From: Hyphomonadaceae bacterium
GTDB lineage: Bacteria > Pseudomonadota > Alphaproteobacteria > Caulobacterales > Hyphomonadaceae
Length of the DNA stretch: 7,189 nt
Direction of reading: 5' to 3'
NCBI GenBank assembly: GCA_030696545.1
Contig: JAUYSA010000192.1
Location: 1-7,189, forward strand
Both the position numbers and the translations under genes were made by a program. Shown one piece after another: positions 1 to 5,316 of the stretch; the stretch's first letter is position 1; each line of letters starts with the position of its first letter. Under the pieces are notes generated by a model. The model was not told the origin of the DNA. It saw only the letters and a list, made by a program, of their open reading frames with translations, and searched no databases.

Positions 1-510
1 GGCGTCACGCCCGAAGACTTCCCCGGAGATTTCCGCACGAACCCGCTCGCCGGCATCGCCTTCCAGCGGCACTGGGAAGAACAGGCCTTCATCGCCGGCG
101 GCTCCAACTGGCTCGCCCCTGCCCAGCTCGTCGGCGACTTCCTCGCCAATCGCCCCAGCACAGCGCTCGGAGCCGTCATCCCGTCCTACAAGCCGGGCGT
201 CACGCCGACCGACCTCAATCTCTGCCTGCCGGAATACGCCACCACAGCGATGCGCGAAGCGCTCGCCGTCTTCGGCCGCCAGATCGATGGCTACTCAATG
301 GACGACGCCGTCATGACCGGCGTTGAAACGCGCACATCAAGCCCGATCCGCATGACGCGTGGCCAGGACTTCCAGTCGCTGAATGTGAAAGGGCTGTTTC
401 CCGCCGGAGAAGGCGCCGGCTATGCCGGCGGCATCCTCTCCGCTGCGGTCGATGGCATAAAGATAGCGGAAGCCGTGGCGTTGTCCGCCACGGCCCGCCT
501 TGCAGCCTAG
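1..510 (+). CDS. FAD-dependent dehydrogenase, C-terminal part (COG2509-like)
   Basis: The frame is open from the first base and ends at TAG 508-510, giving 169 residues of a longer protein whose N-terminus lies outside the window. The end of the chain reads GVETRTSSPIRMTRG, then about 15 residues later LFPAGEGAGYAGG and SAAVDGIKIAEAV. This is the closing FAD-binding segment typical of the uncharacterised FAD-dependent dehydrogenases of COG2509, where GEGAGYAGG contacts the flavin cofactor. Family members are cytoplasmic flavoproteins of roughly 450-550 residues with no firmly assigned substrate, so the N-terminal dinucleotide-binding GxGxxG should lie upstream. An internal ATG at 250 is not the real start, because the family-like sequence continues in frame before it (for example the stretch NPLAGIAFQRHWEEQAF, encoded at about 40-90). 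The gene converges on the next gene with 6 bp between the stop codons. The family call is good; the specific reaction is unknown. Confidence 0.85.
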   Translation, partial: GVTPEDFPGDFRTNPLAGIAFQRHWEEQAFIAGGSNWLAPAQLVGDFLANRPSTALGAVIPSYKPGVTPTDLNLCLPEYATTAMREALAVFGRQIDGYSMDDAVMTGVETRTSSPIRMTRGQDFQSLNVKGLFPAGEGAGYAGGILSAAVDGIKIAEAVALSATARLAA

Positions 511-516
511 AGGTTT

Positions 517-810
517 CTATTCTTCGCGGTTGCGCAGCATGATGACCGCAGCCACCACCGCGCCAACAGCCGCGCCGATTGCGAGCGTGCGGAGCGGATG
601 CTCCTTCACTTCGCGCGTCACGAACTTCGCAGCTTGCTTGCCGCCGCGCACAGCCTGGTCGGCCACATCGCCGGCAATCTCACGCGCATGAGTTGCGCTG
701 TCGCCGAACACGCGGCGCGCTTTTTCCGAAAAATCAGACATGTCTTCCGCCACCCTTCCAGCCAGCTTGCTGGCCGATCCATTGTTGTCCGTATTGCGTG
801 CAGTCGTCAT
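517..810 (-). CDS. DUF883-family (YqjD/ElaB-like) small membrane-anchored protein
   Basis: The product has 97 residues. The first ~65 are hydrophilic and helix-forming, with repeated Ala, Asp, Glu and Arg and no Cys. They are followed by EHPLRTLAIGAAVGAVVAAV (residues 70-89), a glycine/alanine-rich transmembrane helix, and a short basic tail (MLRNREE). This order matches DUF883 proteins such as E. coli YqjD and ElaB, which are C-tail-anchored inner-membrane proteins; YqjD and relatives are stress or stationary-phase linked and can bind ribosomes. The ATG at 810 is preferred over longer in-frame starts (up to 996) because GGAGGG lies 9 nt upstream of it and the family homology starts after it. 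A GGAAC-type promoter sits just upstream and would give a leader of about 25 nt, fitting a general-stress gene. Ribosome binding is not demonstrated for this protein. Confidence 0.77.
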   Translation of the reverse strand: MTTARNTDNNGSASKLAGRVAEDMSDFSEKARRVFGDSATHAREIAGDVADQAVRGGKQAAKFVTREVKEHPLRTLAIGAAVGAVVAAVIMLRNREE

Positions 811-819
811 TGGGGAAAT

Positions 820-825
820 CCCTCC
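820..825 (-). promoter_or_regulatory. Shine-Dalgarno site of the DUF883 gene
   Basis: On the minus strand this reads GGAGGG, 9 nt before the ATG at 810. It fixes the start of the 97-residue protein and argues against the longer in-frame ORF beginning at 996, which would run through the promoter region. Confidence 0.7.
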
Positions 826-840
826 AGTTATCCGGTCCTG

Positions 841-865
841 AATGCCCGGGTGATCGAAAGGTTCC
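841..865 (-). promoter_or_regulatory. candidate EcfG-type (general stress) promoter for the DUF883 gene
   Basis: On the minus strand, GGAAC (complement of 861-865) is followed after 16 nt by CATT (complement of 841-844). The alphaproteobacterial EcfG/RpoE2/SigT general-stress sigma factors recognise GGAAC-N16/17-CGTT, also described as GGAAC-N18/19-TT. The -35 match is exact, the spacing is correct and the -10 matches 3 of 4. Transcription would start near 835, about 25 nt before the ATG, with GGAGGG in between. DUF883-type genes fit a stress regulon. A chance match to such a short motif in GC-rich DNA remains possible. Confidence 0.45.
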
Positions 866-909
866 GCAAAGTTGCTGACGCAAGCGGCGCGCCACGTTAC
901 TCTGCAGCC

Positions 910-1362
910 ATGGTTTCTGCCCAGCAGCAACTCGATGGTTTCCTGCAAAAGTATTCGCCCGAGATGGAAAAGCTCGGCCGCGCTGCAATCGCGCATCTCC
1001 GCAAGCGCCTGCCCGGCGCAGTGGTCATGGTTTACGACAACTATAATTCACTCGCGGTCGGCTTTGGCCCTGACGACAAGGTTTCGACCCTGCCGCTGTC
1101 GATTGCGTTTTTCCCGCGCTGGGCAACCTTGTTTTTCATGCATGGATCCACACTTCCGGATCCCGAAGGCCTGCTCACGGGCAAGGGACCGAAGATCCGC
1201 TCCCTTCGGCTCGACGACGGACTCAAGACGCTGAAGTCAGAAGCGGTTGATGCTCTCATCGCCACTGCAGTTCTCCAGCGAGGATGGAAGCTCGATGCTC
1301 GCGCGAAAGGCGAGTTGATCGTGAAGTCCATCTCGCCCAAGCAGCGACCACGCCGGCCCTGA
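910..1362 (+). CDS. DUF1801-like small cytoplasmic protein of unknown function
   Basis: The product has 150 residues, with no signal peptide or membrane segment. An N-terminal helical part (QLDGFLQKYSPEMEKLGR, residues 7-24) is followed by RKRLPGAVVMVYDNYNSLAVGF (residues 31-52), a central hydrophobic strand region around residues 62-78, a DPEGLLTGKGPKIRSL stretch and a basic C-terminus ending SPKQRPRRP. From recall, this layout resembles proteins annotated as DUF1801 (YdhG/frataxin-like superfamily), whose biochemical role is not established. ATG 910 is chosen, but no good Shine-Dalgarno precedes it. An in-frame GTG at 850 would add 20 residues and overlap the divergent promoter, and a leaderless transcript is another option. 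The gene is divergent from the DUF883 gene and lies 87 bp before the arsR-type gene, which has its own operator. A second DUF1801 protein ends the downstream operon. Confidence 0.65.
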   Translation: MVSAQQQLDGFLQKYSPEMEKLGRAAIAHLRKRLPGAVVMVYDNYNSLAVGFGPDDKVSTLPLSIAFFPRWATLFFMHGSTLPDPEGLLTGKGPKIRSLRLDDGLKTLKSEAVDALIATAVLQRGWKLDARAKGELIVKSISPKQRPRRP

Positions 1363-1395
1363 TCTGCCCTTCCCGAAAAAGCGCGCCCGAGCCGC

Positions 1396-1426
1396 TTGAC
1401 GTCCATAACTTGTCGGTTATTATAAC
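1396..1426 (+). promoter_or_regulatory. candidate sigma70 promoter of the ArsR-SRPBCC operon
   Basis: TTGACG at 1396-1401 is a near-consensus -35 box. Possible -10 boxes are TATTAT at 1418-1423 (16-nt spacer) or TATAAC at 1421-1426 (19-nt spacer). The first predicts a start near 1430 and a leader of about 20 nt before ATG 1450. The -10 region lies inside the operator dyads, so bound repressor would block polymerase. This short AT-rich patch stands out in otherwise GC-rich DNA. Confidence 0.5.
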
Positions 1427-1437
1427 TGTATGGTTAT
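1405..1437 (+). promoter_or_regulatory. tandem double operator, 2 x ATAAC-N6-GTTAT
   Basis: Two perfect dyads follow each other: ATAACttgtcgGTTAT at 1405-1420 and ATAACtgtatgGTTAT at 1422-1437, offset by 17 bp with one T between them. The outer flanks extend symmetry across the pair: TCCATAAC (1402-1409) is the exact reverse complement of GTTATGGA (1433-1440). The inner half-sites form a further dyad GTTAT-T-ATAAC (1416-1426). The site ends 12 bp before the start codon of an ArsR-type repressor and covers its likely promoter, as expected for autoregulation. Binding by the neighbouring regulator is inferred. A GGA at 1438-1440 may serve as a weak ribosome site. Confidence 0.72.
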
Positions 1438-1449
1438 GGATATTCCGCG

Positions 1450-1806
1450 ATGACCCCCTCCCAACGCCTCGACGCAACCTTCGCCGCTCTGGCTGACCCA
1501 ACGCGTCGCGCGATTCTCGCTCGTCTCGCTAACGGCGAAGCCTCGGTCGCCGAACTTGCCGAGCCGTTCGCCATGAGCCAGCCGGCCATTTCCAAACACC
1601 TCAAGGTTCTCGAAAAAGCCGGCCTCATCTCCACTGCACAGAATGCCCAGCGCCGCCCGCGCAAGATCGAAGGCGTTCGCCTGGCCGAAGCCACCGCGTG
1701 GCTCGAGGCATACCGCCAGTTCTGGGAGCGCCGTTACAGTGCGCTCGACGAACTGCTCGGCCAGCTTCAGGCCAAACCGCCAAACTCCCCTCGCGGGCGC
1801 CATTAG
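1450..1806 (+). CDS. ArsR/SdpR-family winged-helix repressor without a metal site
   Basis: The product has 118 residues, a normal ArsR-family length. It has LADPTRRAILARLANGE (residues 14-30), then ASVAELAEPFAMSQPAISKH (31-50), the helix-turn-helix with recognition helix SQPAISKHLKVLEKAGLI (43-60). A short wing (RRPRKIEGVRL) leads into a C-terminal helix WLEAYRQFWERRYSALDELL (84-103), which fits the dimerisation helix of the SdpR-like subgroup. The protein contains no cysteine, so the ELCVCDL-type metal site of arsenic and cadmium sensors is absent and it is unlikely to sense metals. This subgroup is commonly encoded beside SRPBCC proteins, as here, with the first SRPBCC gene 21 bp downstream. 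The tandem dyad directly upstream suggests it represses its own operon. Inducer unknown. Confidence 0.92.
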   Translation: MTPSQRLDATFAALADPTRRAILARLANGEASVAELAEPFAMSQPAISKHLKVLEKAGLISTAQNAQRRPRKIEGVRLAEATAWLEAYRQFWERRYSALDELLGQLQAKPPNSPRGRH

Positions 1807-1827
1807 AAAATCAGGAAAGGAAACGCC

Positions 1828-2340
1828 ATGCAGGCGCTCGTCAACAAGGCCCAAGTGTCTCTCCCCAGCGATACCGAAGTCCGCGTGACGCGAGACTTCA
1901 AGGCCCCGCGCACGCTGGTGTGGCAGGCGCACACCGATCCCAAGCTGATCGTGCGCTGGATGCTTGGTCCGCCCGGCTGGTCCATGCCCGTATGCGAGAT
2001 GGATGTCCGCTCCGGCGGCAAGTACCGTTGGCGCTGGCGCTCGAATGAAGGCGGCCAGGAGTTCGGCTTCTTCGGACAATTCCTCGAAGTCGATGCACCG
2101 GCCCGCATGAAGCACGAGGAGAATTTTGATCCGGGCGACGTCGGCGGCTCTATGGATATCAGCCAGCCCGCGATCATCCGCACAGCCTTCACCGAGAAGA
2201 ACGGCGTTACCTCGCTCGAAATGGTGATGAAGTTCCCCAGCAAGGAAATCCGCGACGCGGCCGTCTCCACCGGCATGACCGACGGCATGGAGATGGGCTA
2301 CGAACGTCTCGACCAGATGTTCGCGGAAGAGGGAGCGTGA
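1828..2340 (+). CDS. AHSA1/SRPBCC-family protein, copy 1
   Basis: The product is a 170-residue soluble protein, with no signal peptide. Features in order are VTRDFKAPRTLVWQAHTDP (residues 20-38), the first strand and helix of the START-like fold; RWMLGPPGWSMPVCEMDVRSG (43-63); GGKYRWRWR (63-71); FGFFGQF (79-85); and the C-terminal helix with STGMTDGMExxYxRLD (147-162). These are hallmarks of the AHSA1-type SRPBCC proteins, a helix-grip fold with a hydrophobic ligand pocket. Bacterial members rarely have known ligands, and the name Hsp90 ATPase activator is only a fold-level relation. Start ATG 1828 has AGGAAAGG (1813-1820) 7 nt upstream. It lies 21 bp after the repressor gene and 1 bp before copy 2, so it is co-transcribed. 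It shares an identical run of about 30 residues near the N-terminus with copy 2, implying recent duplication or gene conversion. Confidence 0.93.
   Translation: MQALVNKAQVSLPSDTEVRVTRDFKAPRTLVWQAHTDPKLIVRWMLGPPGWSMPVCEMDVRSGGKYRWRWRSNEGGQEFGFFGQFLEVDAPARMKHEENFDPGDVGGSMDISQPAIIRTAFTEKNGVTSLEMVMKFPSKEIRDAAVSTGMTDGMEMGYERLDQMFAEEGA
2260..2294 (+). repeat. 35-bp exact direct repeat, first copy (in SRPBCC copy 1)
   Basis: These 35 bases are identical to 2777-2811 in SRPBCC copy 2, including every synonymous position. They encode the AVSTGMTDGME C-terminal helix. A second exact 20-bp match between the same two genes is at 1894-1913 and 2399-2418. The repeats are parts of duplicated genes, not a mobile element. 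Confidence 0.9.
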
Positions 2341-2341
2341 G

Positions 2342-2860
2342 ATGACCAAGCCCATCGAAGTCTCCCTGCCCAGCGACACCGAGGTCCGCGTCACGCGCGA
2401 CTTCAAGGCCCCGCGCACACTGGTGTGGCAGGCCCACACTGACCCGAAACTGCTTCAGCGCTGGATGAGCGGCATGCCCGGCTGGTCGATGCCGATCTGC
2501 GAGATGGATGTGCGCCCGGGCGGCAGGTATCGGTGGCGCTGGCGGTCCGACGAGAATGGCGCCGAGTTCGGCTTCTTCGGCGAGTTCAAGGAAGTCGACG
2601 CCCCCGCGAAGCTGACGCAAGAGGAATACTTCGATCCCGGCGTCGGCGCCGACGATGTCACCGGCGACATGCCGGTCAACAATCCGTCGGTAAACCGTTC
2701 CACCTTCACCGAGAAGAACAGCGTCACAACACTGATCGTGCTGATCGACTATGGCTCGAAAGCGGCGCGGGATGCCGCCGTCTCCACCGGCATGACCGAC
2801 GGCATGGAGATCAGCTACACATCCCTCGACGCGCTCCTCGCCGAACAGCAGGGAGGCTGA
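2342..2860 (+). CDS. AHSA1/SRPBCC-family protein, copy 2
   Basis: The product has 172 residues with the same domain order as copy 1: VTRDFKAPRTLVWQAHTDP (17-35), RWMSGMPGWSMPICEMDVRPG (40-60), FGFFGEF (76-82), FTEKN (122-126) and STGMTDGMEISY (148-159). Compared with copy 1 it has about 4 extra residues in the acidic linker around VGADDVTGDM (101-110), which in this fold probably lies near the pocket entrance (inference). The body diverges from copy 1 between residues 85 and 145 (for example LIVLIDYGSK against EMVMKFPSKE), so ligand preference may differ. AGGGAG (2330-2335) lies 6 nt before ATG 2342, and only one base separates it from the previous stop codon, so translational coupling is likely. 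It is followed after one base by copy 3. Confidence 0.93.
   Translation: MTKPIEVSLPSDTEVRVTRDFKAPRTLVWQAHTDPKLLQRWMSGMPGWSMPICEMDVRPGGRYRWRWRSDENGAEFGFFGEFKEVDAPAKLTQEEYFDPGVGADDVTGDMPVNNPSVNRSTFTEKNSVTTLIVLIDYGSKAARDAAVSTGMTDGMEISYTSLDALLAEQQGG
2777..2811 (+). repeat. 35-bp exact direct repeat, second copy (in SRPBCC copy 2)
   Basis: Second member of the pair with 2260-2294, 517 bp downstream. Recombination between the two would remove almost exactly one SRPBCC gene while keeping the reading frame, because the shared run is in the same frame in both genes. Confidence 0.9.
2851..2856 (+). promoter_or_regulatory. Shine-Dalgarno site selecting a TTG start
   Basis: GGGAGG lies 5 nt before TTG 2862 and overlaps the last codons of SRPBCC copy 2. 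No in-frame ATG exists near it, and the SRPBCC homology with copies 1 and 2 begins directly after the TTG (ISLPTD against VSLPSD). This supports the unusual start codon and coupled translation. Confidence 0.75.
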
Positions 2861-2861
2861 G

Positions 2862-3341
2862 TTGACCAACAGGCTGGACATCTCCCTGCCCACCGATCGC
2901 GAGATTGTCATCACGCGATCCTTCGATGCCCCGCGCGAGCTTGTGTGGGATTGCCACACCAAGCCCGCGCTGGTGAGGCGCTGGCTGCTGGGCCCGCCGG
3001 GCTGGGAGATGCCGGTTTGCGAAATCGACCTGCGTGTCGGCGGCAAGTACCGCTATGAATGGGAAGACAAGGGGCGCGGCAAAACGATGGGAATGGGCGG
3101 GGTGTTCACCGCCGTGAACAAGCCCGAGAGCTTCAGCTCCCGCGAGCAGTTCGACGATGACTGGACCGGCGGCGAGACTGTGAACACGCAGGTATTCACC
3201 GAAGCTGGCGGCGAGACGAAATCGGTCCTCACCGTCCTCTACGCCTCGAAGCAGGCTCGCGACAGCGCAGCCGCCAGCGGCATGACCGATGGTATGGAAG
3301 CCGGCTACGCACGCCTCGACGAAATTCTCGCGGGTCTCTGA
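2862..3341 (+). CDS. AHSA1/SRPBCC-family protein, copy 3 (TTG start)
   Basis: The product has 159 residues: ITRSFDAPRELVWDCHTKP (17-35), RWLLGPPGWEMPVCEIDLRVG (40-60), GGKYRYEWED (60-69), FTEAGGETKSVLTVLYASK (112-130) and the family-specific SGMTDGMEAGYARLDEIL (139-156). It is more distant from copies 1 and 2 than they are from each other and is about 12 residues shorter, lacking the acidic insert after the FDPG/FDDD region. It retains the Cys of the PxCExD motif (residue 53) and has a second Cys at 31. The rare TTG start is supported by GGGAGG 5 nt upstream and by alignment with the paralogues. One base separates it from the copy 2 stop codon, and 3 bp separate its stop from the DUF1801 start, so it is mid-operon. 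Confidence 0.92.
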   Translation: MTNRLDISLPTDREIVITRSFDAPRELVWDCHTKPALVRRWLLGPPGWEMPVCEIDLRVGGKYRYEWEDKGRGKTMGMGGVFTAVNKPESFSSREQFDDDWTGGETVNTQVFTEAGGETKSVLTVLYASKQARDSAAASGMTDGMEAGYARLDEILAGL

Positions 3342-3344
3342 TCC

Positions 3345-3818
3345 ATGCCGACGAAAGCGCACCAGCCCACCAGAAACAAGCCTGCCGGGAAGAAGAGCGT
3401 CGCCAAGAAGCCGAAGGCGGCCAGGCCAAAGACGCCCTCCCGGCCTCTCCCCGACGACGCCTCCGCTTTCCTCGCCGCTATCGACCATCCGCTCAAGGCG
3501 GATATCGAGGCGGTGAGGAAACTCATCCTCGGCGCCGGCCCCGCCATTGCTGACGGCGTGAAATGGAATTCCCTCAGCTTCCGCCACACCGACTGGTTCG
3601 CCACCGTGAACCTCCGCTCGAAGGACGTGGTCCAGCTGGTGATGCACACCGGGGCGAAGGCGAAGGACAACCCAAAGCTGAACATCCCCGACGAGAACGG
3701 CCTCCTCGTTTGGCTTGCCAAGGACCGCGCGCTTGCGACGCTCGGCGCTGGTAAGACGCTGAAGGCGAACGCGAAGGCATTCACCGCGATCGTGAAGGCT
3801 TGGGTCAATTACGTCTGA
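3345..3818 (+). CDS. DUF1801 (YdhG-like) protein with basic N-terminal tail
   Basis: The product has 157 residues. Residues 1-36 are almost entirely Lys, Arg, Pro, Ala, Thr and Ser (for example KPAGKKSVAKKPKAARPK), a disordered tail like those of histone-H1-like proteins. The folded domain follows: DASAFLAAIDHPLKADIEAV (38-57), ILGAGPAIADGVKWNSLSFR (61-80), WFATVNLRSKDVVQLVMHTG (84-103) and a C-terminal part ending FTAIVKAWVNYV. The helix-then-VKWNSLSF pattern is characteristic of DUF1801, a frataxin-like fold of unproven function. The tail could bind nucleic acid, but that is inference. ATG 3345 starts 3 bp after SRPBCC copy 3 and lacks a strong Shine-Dalgarno; no later ATG precedes the domain, so coupled translation from the upstream gene is likely. 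It appears to be the last gene of the operon. Confidence 0.85.
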   Translation: MPTKAHQPTRNKPAGKKSVAKKPKAARPKTPSRPLPDDASAFLAAIDHPLKADIEAVRKLILGAGPAIADGVKWNSLSFRHTDWFATVNLRSKDVVQLVMHTGAKAKDNPKLNIPDENGLLVWLAKDRALATLGAGKTLKANAKAFTAIVKAWVNYV

Positions 3819-3827
3819 TCCTGGACC

Positions 3828-3845
3828 GCCGGGCTCCTGCCCGGC
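3828..3845. terminator. candidate bidirectional terminator hairpin
   Basis: GCCGGGC-TCCT-GCCCGGC forms a perfect 7-bp, all-GC stem with a 4-nt loop. It sits in the 33-bp gap between the convergent DUF1801 and gltX genes, where a shared terminator is expected. There is no T-run on either side, so it is not a textbook intrinsic terminator. It may act weakly or only stabilise the transcript ends. Confidence 0.45.
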
Positions 3846-3851
3846 ATTCCA

Positions 3852-5207
3852 CTACGACGCCGCCTGCACAAGCCGCGCCCGCGCCTTGTCGCCGCCAATC
3901 AGCACCAGCATCTTGTCCATCTCTGGGCCATGCTCCTGATCGGTCAGCACGCGGCGCAGCGTCATGAACAGCGGCTTGCCCTTGCGGCCCGTCTTGGCCT
4001 TCACGGCCTCCACCCAGGTCTTCCACGTCTCCGCTGTCACTTCGCCGGCGGGGAAAAGCTTCGCGGCTTCGCCAATAAAAGCCTGATCGTCTGCATCAAG
4101 CTCCGGGCCGGTGAGCCCGCCGCCATAGACAACGGCCAGCCACACGGCAGCGTCCGGAACAGCTTTGAGATTGCTCTTCACTGCGCCCCAGAATTCCGGC
4201 GTCGCCTTGTCGCCATAGGCCAGTTTCTCCAGACGCGGCTTCACCGCATCGAAGCCCATGCCATGAACGATCTGCGCGTTCAGCGCACTCAGCTCGTTCT
4301 CGTCAAAGCGCGCCGGCGCCCGGCCCATCTTCGAGAACGCGAACTCCAGCGCCAGCTGCTGCAGGCTCTCGCGCGCCTCCACAGGATCAGACGTGCCGAT
4401 CTTCGCCAGCAGCGACAGGATCGACATCGGCTCGTAGCCTTCATTGCGCAGCTGTTCAGCCGACAGCGACCCAAGCCGCTTCGACAGACCCTGCCCGTCC
4501 GCGCCGATCAGCAGCGGCATGTGCGCCATCTCCGGCGGCTGCGCGCCCAGCGCCAGAAAGATCTCGATCTGCGCGCCTGAATTGGTGACGTGGTCCTCAC
4601 CGCGGATCACATGCGTGATCTTCGCGTCCACATCGTCCACTACGGACGGCATCGTGTAGAGGAACGAACCATCCTCGCGGATCAGCACGGGGTCAGATAC
4701 GGACGACGTGTCGATCGACTGCTGCCCGCGCACCAGATCGTTCCACTCGGCCCGGCCGCCCGACAGTTTGAAGCGCCAGTGCGGCTTGCGGCCTTCGGCT
4801 TCCAGCTTCTTCCGCTCGTCTTCTGTCAGCGACAGCGAGGCGCGGTCATAAACGGGAGGTTTGCCACGGCTCAGCGCGATCTTCTTGCGCCGCTCCAGTT
4901 CCTCTGCAGTTTCATAGCACGGATACAGCAGGCCCTTGGCCTTCAGCAGCTCAGCCGCCTCCGAATAGCGCGCGAACTTCTCAGACTGTTTGAACGTCTC
5001 TTCCCACACCATGCCCAGCCAGGTCAGGTCCGCGCGGATCGCGTCCTCGTTCTCCTTGGTGGAGCGCTCAATATCCGTGTCGTCGATCCGCAGCACGAAG
5101 ATGCCGCCCTGGCTTTTGGCAAACAGCCAGTTCACCAGCGCGGTACGGATATTCCCGACGTGCAGCTTGCCCGTGGGCGAAGGCGCAAAACGGACTTTGA
5201 CGGTCAT
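3852..5207 (-). CDS. gltX: glutamyl-tRNA synthetase
   Basis: This is a class I aminoacyl-tRNA synthetase that charges tRNA-Glu with glutamate in the cytoplasm. The product has 451 residues. VRFAPSPTGKLHVGN (5-19) carries the HIGH-type motif as HVGN. It is followed by FVLRIDDTDIERS (37-49), the GluRS/GlnRS core ITHVIRGEDHVTNSGAQIEI (197-216), the KMSKS-type loop GLSKRLGSLS (240-249), and an alpha-helical anticodon-binding domain ending LRRVLTDQEHGPEMDKMLVLIGG. Length is slightly below E. coli GltX (471). Only one Cys remains in the region that holds the zinc site in E. coli (YPCYET, 96-101), so zinc binding is probably lost, as in many bacteria. ATG 5207 is chosen because MTVKVRFAPSPTG is the usual family N-terminus; the longer frame back to 5273 adds unrelated residues. 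Many alphaproteobacteria have two GltX paralogues, and this could be either one. Confidence 0.96.
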   Translation of the reverse strand: MTVKVRFAPSPTGKLHVGNIRTALVNWLFAKSQGGIFVLRIDDTDIERSTKENEDAIRADLTWLGMVWEETFKQSEKFARYSEAAELLKAKGLLYPCYETAEELERRKKIALSRGKPPVYDRASLSLTEDERKKLEAEGRKPHWRFKLSGGRAEWNDLVRGQQSIDTSSVSDPVLIREDGSFLYTMPSVVDDVDAKITHVIRGEDHVTNSGAQIEIFLALGAQPPEMAHMPLLIGADGQGLSKRLGSLSAEQLRNEGYEPMSILSLLAKIGTSDPVEARESLQQLALEFAFSKMGRAPARFDENELSALNAQIVHGMGFDAVKPRLEKLAYGDKATPEFWGAVKSNLKAVPDAAVWLAVVYGGGLTGPELDADDQAFIGEAAKLFPAGEVTAETWKTWVEAVKAKTGRKGKPLFMTLRRVLTDQEHGPEMDKMLVLIGGDKARARLVQAAS

Positions 5208-5316
5208 AGGGTCTATTTCCGGGTCTCGGAGGGGATGCGGGGATGCATGTACCCATCCGGCCCGGCTTGGCAAGCGACGGGCTGGAACCTGCCCCGCAGC
5301 GGCCGGATTTGGGCAA
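5208..5316 (-). other. gltX upstream region, weak promoter candidate only
   Basis: This 109-bp gap lies between the protease stop and the gltX start. On the minus strand a possible promoter is TTGCCA (complement of 5268-5273), a 16-nt spacer, and TACATG (complement of 5246-5251). The -10 matches consensus at only three positions, so this is weak. The ribosome site is also weak: a GGAAA about 11 nt before ATG 5207. No strong terminator separates the protease gene from gltX, so read-through is possible. Confidence 0.25.

Noticed and set aside
872..903. Possible promoter TTGCTG (872-877) with TACTCT (898-903) for the DUF1801-like gene
   Set aside because: The spacer is 20 nt and both boxes are poor. 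It would require a leaderless transcript, with no further support.
598..909. Longer N-terminus for the DUF1801-like gene, starting at 598
   Set aside because: The extension runs antisense through the DUF883 gene and its promoter and has no family-like sequence. A GTG at 850 remains possible but is less likely than ATG 910.
1420..2439. 339-codon open frame on the minus strand opposite the ArsR and SRPBCC genes
   Set aside because: It mirrors well-supported plus-strand genes, has no family resemblance, and arises from GC-rich codon bias. Its apparent internal repeats come only from the duplicated SRPBCC genes on the other strand.
2207..3647. Two further long minus-strand frames (2207-3046 and 2811-3647)
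   Set aside because: Both lie entirely opposite recognised SRPBCC and DUF1801 genes, and their similar peptide stretches are antisense images of the repeated genes.
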